DNA of 26,301 nucleotides from an uncultured Christensenella sp. (GTDB taxonomy: Bacteria; Bacillota; Clostridia; Christensenellales; UBA1242), in contig CAJKWP010000008.1 in assembly GCA_905203645.1 (NCBI GenBank), positions 1 to 26,301 on the forward strand, given 5' to 3'. A program made the position numbers and the translations under genes. Below, in pieces: positions 23,239-26,301 of this stretch; the first letter of the stretch is position 1; each line of letters starts with the position of its first letter. The notes under the pieces are model-generated. The model worked only from the letters and a program-made list of their open reading frames with translations. It was not told the origin of the DNA and did no database searches.

Positions 23239-24669
23239 ATGGAAGAAGTTTTTGATTATGCAATTTTTGGGGCAGGAGTTGTCGGTTCGTGCATTTTTGA
23301 CAAATTGACAAGTCTTGGGCAAAGTGCAATTCTTTTGGAAAAAAATATGGACGTGGCAACTGGACAAAGCAAGGCAAATACCGCTTTGGTTCACGCGGGG
23401 TTCGATGCAAATCCAAATACGCTTAAAGCAAAACTCAACGTTTTGGGAAACCAAATGTATGAAGATATTTGTATGCGACTGGGCATTCCATTTGAAAGAT
23501 GTGGTGCAGTTGTTGTGGATAAAACCCGTGACGTTTTGGACAAACTTTTGTTGCGTGGACAACAAAATGGGGTCAAGGATTTGGAAATTATTTCCGACCA
23601 AAAACTTTATGATTTGGTTCCAAATTTGAAAAAAGATTACAAGTTTGGACTGTGGGCAAAAAGTGCTGGAATAGTATCTCCATTTTTGTTTGCCATTGCG
23701 CTCTGCGAAGAAGCGGTTGTAAATGGTGGACAAGTTTTGTTTGATTTTGACGCAACAAAAATCACCTTTTGTGATGATGTTTTTGAAATTGAAAGTAAAA
23801 ATGCCAAAATTTTTGCAAAAAAGGTGATAAATTGTGCAGGTTTTGGTTACAACCAAATTGCAAAGTTGTTGGGTGAAAAGGAATTGGACATAAAATTTAG
23901 GCGCGGAGAATACTTTGTTCTTGACAACAATGCAAAAGGATTTGTGAACGTTTCAGTGTTTCCAGCACCAAGTGATATGGGCAAGGGAATTTTGGCAACA
24001 CCTACTATTGATGGCAATATTTTGCTTGGTCCAAATGCACAAGATTGCGACTGGGATACAAAGACTACGTCGGAAGGTTTGAAGCAAGTCAAAGATGGAA
24101 TAAATCAAATGTTTGACAATGTTCCTTGGAAAAGTGCAATAAGAATTTACAGCGGGATAAGAACGATTGTTGGTGATGACTTTGTAATCGAATTGGGCAA
24201 AAATCCAAACGTTGTGAATATTGCTGGAATATGTTCACCTGGGTTGTCATCTTCGCCTGCGATTGCCGAATACGTATGCAAAGATTTGTTTTGTATTGTT
24301 GCAAAAGAAAAGCAAATGAAGAAAAGATGCCCGTATGTAGATATGAACAAACTTTCATTTGAACAGCAAAATCAGATTATAAGTCAAAACAAGCAGTTTG
24401 GAAAAATTGTTTGCAAGTGTGAAAAAGTCAGTGAAGGCGAAATCTTGCAAGCGATAAACAGTCCTTTGCGTCCAAAAAGTATTGATGGGATAAAAAAGCG
24501 TGTTCGTGCAGGCATGGGAAGATGTCAAGGCGGTTTTTGCACTATCAAAGTTGCAAAACTTATTGCCGAGCAAAATGGTTGCAAAATGGAAGACGTGATA
24601 AAGGAAAATCAAAACAGCAACATTTGTTTGCAAAATTTTGAAAATGGTTTTTGGGAAGGTGACAAATGA
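23239..24669 (+). CDS. GlpA-like FAD dehydrogenase with BFD-type [2Fe-2S] tail
   Basis: A 476-residue flavoprotein of the DAO/GlpA class; the likely reaction is oxidation of glycerol 3-phosphate to dihydroxyacetone phosphate, though related 2-hydroxyacid oxidases look similar. The FAD-binding motif is GAGVVGS (11-17) followed by LLEK. The C-terminal part has a BFD-like iron-sulfur domain with Cys392, Cys394, Cys429 and Cys434 (KCKCE-type pair, then GRCQGGFC). This GlpA plus BFD layout is common in Clostridia. The start at 23239 is chosen over an in-frame TTG at 23221 because the latter lies within the -10 region. Its stop overlaps the next start as ATGA (24666-24669). Confidence 0.9.
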   Translation: MEEVFDYAIFGAGVVGSCIFDKLTSLGQSAILLEKNMDVATGQSKANTALVHAGFDANPNTLKAKLNVLGNQMYEDICMRLGIPFERCGAVVVDKTRDVLDKLLLRGQQNGVKDLEIISDQKLYDLVPNLKKDYKFGLWAKSAGIVSPFLFAIALCEEAVVNGGQVLFDFDATKITFCDDVFEIESKNAKIFAKKVINCAGFGYNQIAKLLGEKELDIKFRRGEYFVLDNNAKGFVNVSVFPAPSDMGKGILATPTIDGNILLGPNAQDCDWDTKTTSEGLKQVKDGINQMFDNVPWKSAIRIYSGIRTIVGDDFVIELGKNPNVVNIAGICSPGLSSSPAIAEYVCKDLFCIVAKEKQMKKRCPYVDMNKLSFEQQNQIISQNKQFGKIVCKCEKVSEGEILQAINSPLRPKSIDGIKKRVRAGMGRCQGGFCTIKVAKLIAEQNGCKMEDVIKENQNSNICLQNFENGFWEGDK

Positions 24670-25892
24670 AAACACAATATGATGTTATTGTAATTGGTGG
24701 TGGACCTTCTGGAATGGCAGCAGCAATGAGTGCAAAAAAAATATGCCAAGACGTTTTGCTTTTGGAAAAAGAAAACAGACTTGGTGGAATTTTGAACCAA
24801 TGCATACACAATGGCTTTGGACTTAAAATATTCAAAGAAGAATTGACTGGTCCCGAGTATGCTCAAAAAATGGCAATTCAAACAAAAGATAGTGGCGTTG
24901 AAATTGTCACAGGCGCTTTTGTTACAAAAATCGAAAACAAGCATGTATTTTTCACAAGTCCAAGCGGAGTTTTCAAAATATTTGCAAAAGCGATTGTTTT
25001 TGCTACGGGTTGTCGAGAAAGAACGGCAGGTGAAATAACGTTGACAGGCAATCGAGTAAGTGGAATTTGGACAGCAGGACTTGTGCAACAGATGATAAAT
25101 TGTTATGGAAAAATTCCAGGCAAAAAGGCAGTTATTTTGGGAAGCGGAGATATTGGGCTTATCATGGCAAGACGTTTGACGTTTGAAGGTGTGAAAGTCG
25201 AATGTGTTTTGGAGATTATGCCACAATCAAGTGGTTTGAAGCGAAACATAACCCAGTGTCTTGAAGATTTTGATATCCCACTTTTGCTTTCACACACTGT
25301 TACAAGAACTGTTGGAAAACAAAAATTGGAAGGTGTCTTTTATGCACCAGTTGACGAAAATTTGAACCCAATTTTGGAAAAAGAAAAGTTTTTGGAATGT
25401 GATACGCTTTTGCTTTCGGTTGGACTTGTGCCAGAAAACAACATTTTCAAAAATATTGTAGACTTTGACCCAAAGACAAAAGGTGCGATTGTGGATGAAT
25501 ACAGGCAAACGTCAGTCGAGGGAATATTCTCTTCGGGCAACGTTTTGCATATTCATGACCTTGCAGACAATGCAACCGTGGAAGGTGAAATTGCGGGGAA
25601 CAGTGCAGGTCTTTTTGCACTTTCAAAATTGTCAAATGCACCAAAACACAAAATTTTGTTTGACAAAAATATTTCTTATTGCGTGCCACAAATGTTTCAT
25701 GAAACGGAAGGGAAATTTGAAATTTATTTCAGGGCGAAACAAAAATTTGTCAAAACAAAAGTAATTGCAAAGTGTGGCGAAAAAATAGTTGGAAGCAAAT
25801 TTTTTATGGCACTTCTTCCAGGTGAAATGGCACAGGTGCAAGTCGAAAGATGTGACGGTGATATATTTATTTATGTTGAAGAAAACAAATAA
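24666..25892 (+). CDS. FAD/NAD(P)-dependent oxidoreductase partner of the GlpA-like protein
   Basis: A 408-residue pyridine-nucleotide-disulfide-type flavoprotein. The first Rossmann motif is GGGPSGMAA (12-20), followed by the family-typical GGILNQCIHNGFGL (about 41-54). A second nucleotide motif is VILGSGDIGLIMARRL (about 156-171), and the C-terminal FAD contact is GIFSSGNVLHIHDLAD. There is no CxxC redox pair at the usual disulfide reductase site. In Clostridia this family sits between a GlpA-like protein and DUF1667, and would pass electrons from it to NAD(P) or another carrier (inference). GGAAGGTG precedes the ATG, which overlaps the upstream stop by four bases. Confidence 0.9.
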   Translation: MKTQYDVIVIGGGPSGMAAAMSAKKICQDVLLLEKENRLGGILNQCIHNGFGLKIFKEELTGPEYAQKMAIQTKDSGVEIVTGAFVTKIENKHVFFTSPSGVFKIFAKAIVFATGCRERTAGEITLTGNRVSGIWTAGLVQQMINCYGKIPGKKAVILGSGDIGLIMARRLTFEGVKVECVLEIMPQSSGLKRNITQCLEDFDIPLLLSHTVTRTVGKQKLEGVFYAPVDENLNPILEKEKFLECDTLLLSVGLVPENNIFKNIVDFDPKTKGAIVDEYRQTSVEGIFSSGNVLHIHDLADNATVEGEIAGNSAGLFALSKLSNAPKHKILFDKNISYCVPQMFHETEGKFEIYFRAKQKFVKTKVIAKCGEKIVGSKFFMALLPGEMAQVQVERCDGDIFIYVEENK

Positions 25893-25907
25893 AAAAAAGG
25901 AAAGGTT

Positions 25908-26246
25908 ATGGAAAAAACTTGCATAATTTGTCCAGTTGGATGCACATTGAATATTAAAAAAAACGGTGACGAGATTGTTGTTACTGGTAACAGTTGTCCA
26001 CGCGGAATTGCCTATGGCAAAAGTGAAGTGACAAATCCCAAGCGTGTTGTTACGGCATTGGTCAAAGGGAAGAATGGCATTTGCAGTGTAAAAACAAACA
26101 ATGCTGTTGAAAAGGAAAAAATAAACGACTTGTTGCACTTTTTGAACACTTTGCCAAAAGATGAATACAAAGTTGGGCAAACAATCAGCAAAAATCCGCT
26201 GGGACTTGAGTGCGATATTATTGTTACAGGAATAAGCGAATTTTGA
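25908..26246 (+). CDS. DUF1667 protein, four-cysteine metal or iron-sulfur site
   Basis: A 112-residue soluble protein of the DUF1667 family. Four cysteines, Cys5, Cys8, Cys12 and Cys30 (C-x2-C-x3-C-x17-C), followed by PRG, resemble the N-terminal cluster site of molybdopterin oxidoreductases and could hold a [4Fe-4S] cluster or zinc. It follows the two flavoproteins by 15 bases, with AAGGAAAGG before the ATG, and is probably the third subunit of one complex, in the place of GlpC in the enterobacterial enzyme (inference). Bases 26247-26301 after it are AT-rich with nothing recognised. Confidence 0.9.
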   Translation: MEKTCIICPVGCTLNIKKNGDEIVVTGNSCPRGIAYGKSEVTNPKRVVTALVKGKNGICSVKTNNAVEKEKINDLLHFLNTLPKDEYKVGQTISKNPLGLECDIIVTGISEF

Positions 26247-26301
26247 GTTTATTTTTGAATATTTACAACAAAATAATTTCAATTTTTTTAAATAAAAAAA
26301 T

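Overview
The window looks like a chromosomal segment from a low-GC, spore-lineage member of the Clostridia (Bacillota). The grounds are: roughly one third G+C by eye, strong Shine-Dalgarno sites before most genes, TGA used as a stop (standard code), sporulation-type genes (spoIIP, spoVG), a T-box leader, clostridial-type GlpA-like/DUF1667 genes and very U-rich intrinsic terminators. The exact genus cannot be read from the sequence. No tRNA, rRNA, insertion sequence, phage gene or CRISPR array was seen.

Layout. (1) 1-2700: a membrane-anchored surface protein with a Pro/Asn/Asp linker, then an aspartyl-tRNA synthetase of the short archaeal type behind an Asp-specific T-box. (2) 2700-7500, minus strand: spoIIP, trpS, a CPA2 cation/proton antiporter and a lipoprotein, transcribed in that order. 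(3) 7570-12430, plus strand: a tightly packed run of signal peptidase I, DegV-family protein, tRNA nucleotidyltransferase, RmuC and a YhhN-family membrane protein. (4) 12430-15200: a small 65-residue gene, a YgjV-family membrane protein, a GC-rich non-coding block that looks like a structured RNA, and a YnbB-like PLP enzyme. (5) 15260-20980: a DUF2786-PnuC fusion, a DUF5050-like lipoprotein and a 951-residue GLUG-repeat envelope protein, each preceded by its own promoter-like sequence. (6) 21120-23130: spoVG, murC and rpmE, with opposed orientations and shared hairpin terminators. (7) 23230-26246: a GlpA-like FAD dehydrogenase with a BFD-type iron-sulfur tail, a second flavoprotein and a DUF1667 protein, forming a probable glycerol-3-phosphate dehydrogenase-type operon that may continue beyond the window.

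Two signals stand out beyond the gene list. One is the non-coding block at about 13748-13930. It is about 52% GC over its first 153 bases by hand count, against an AT-rich background, and it carries a long-range 8-bp helix and local hairpins between two converging genes; I could not assign it to a family. The other is a recurring start architecture: several genes without a Shine-Dalgarno site have a -10-like hexamer only 5-13 bases before the start codon, which suggests leaderless mRNAs beside ordinary SD-led ones.
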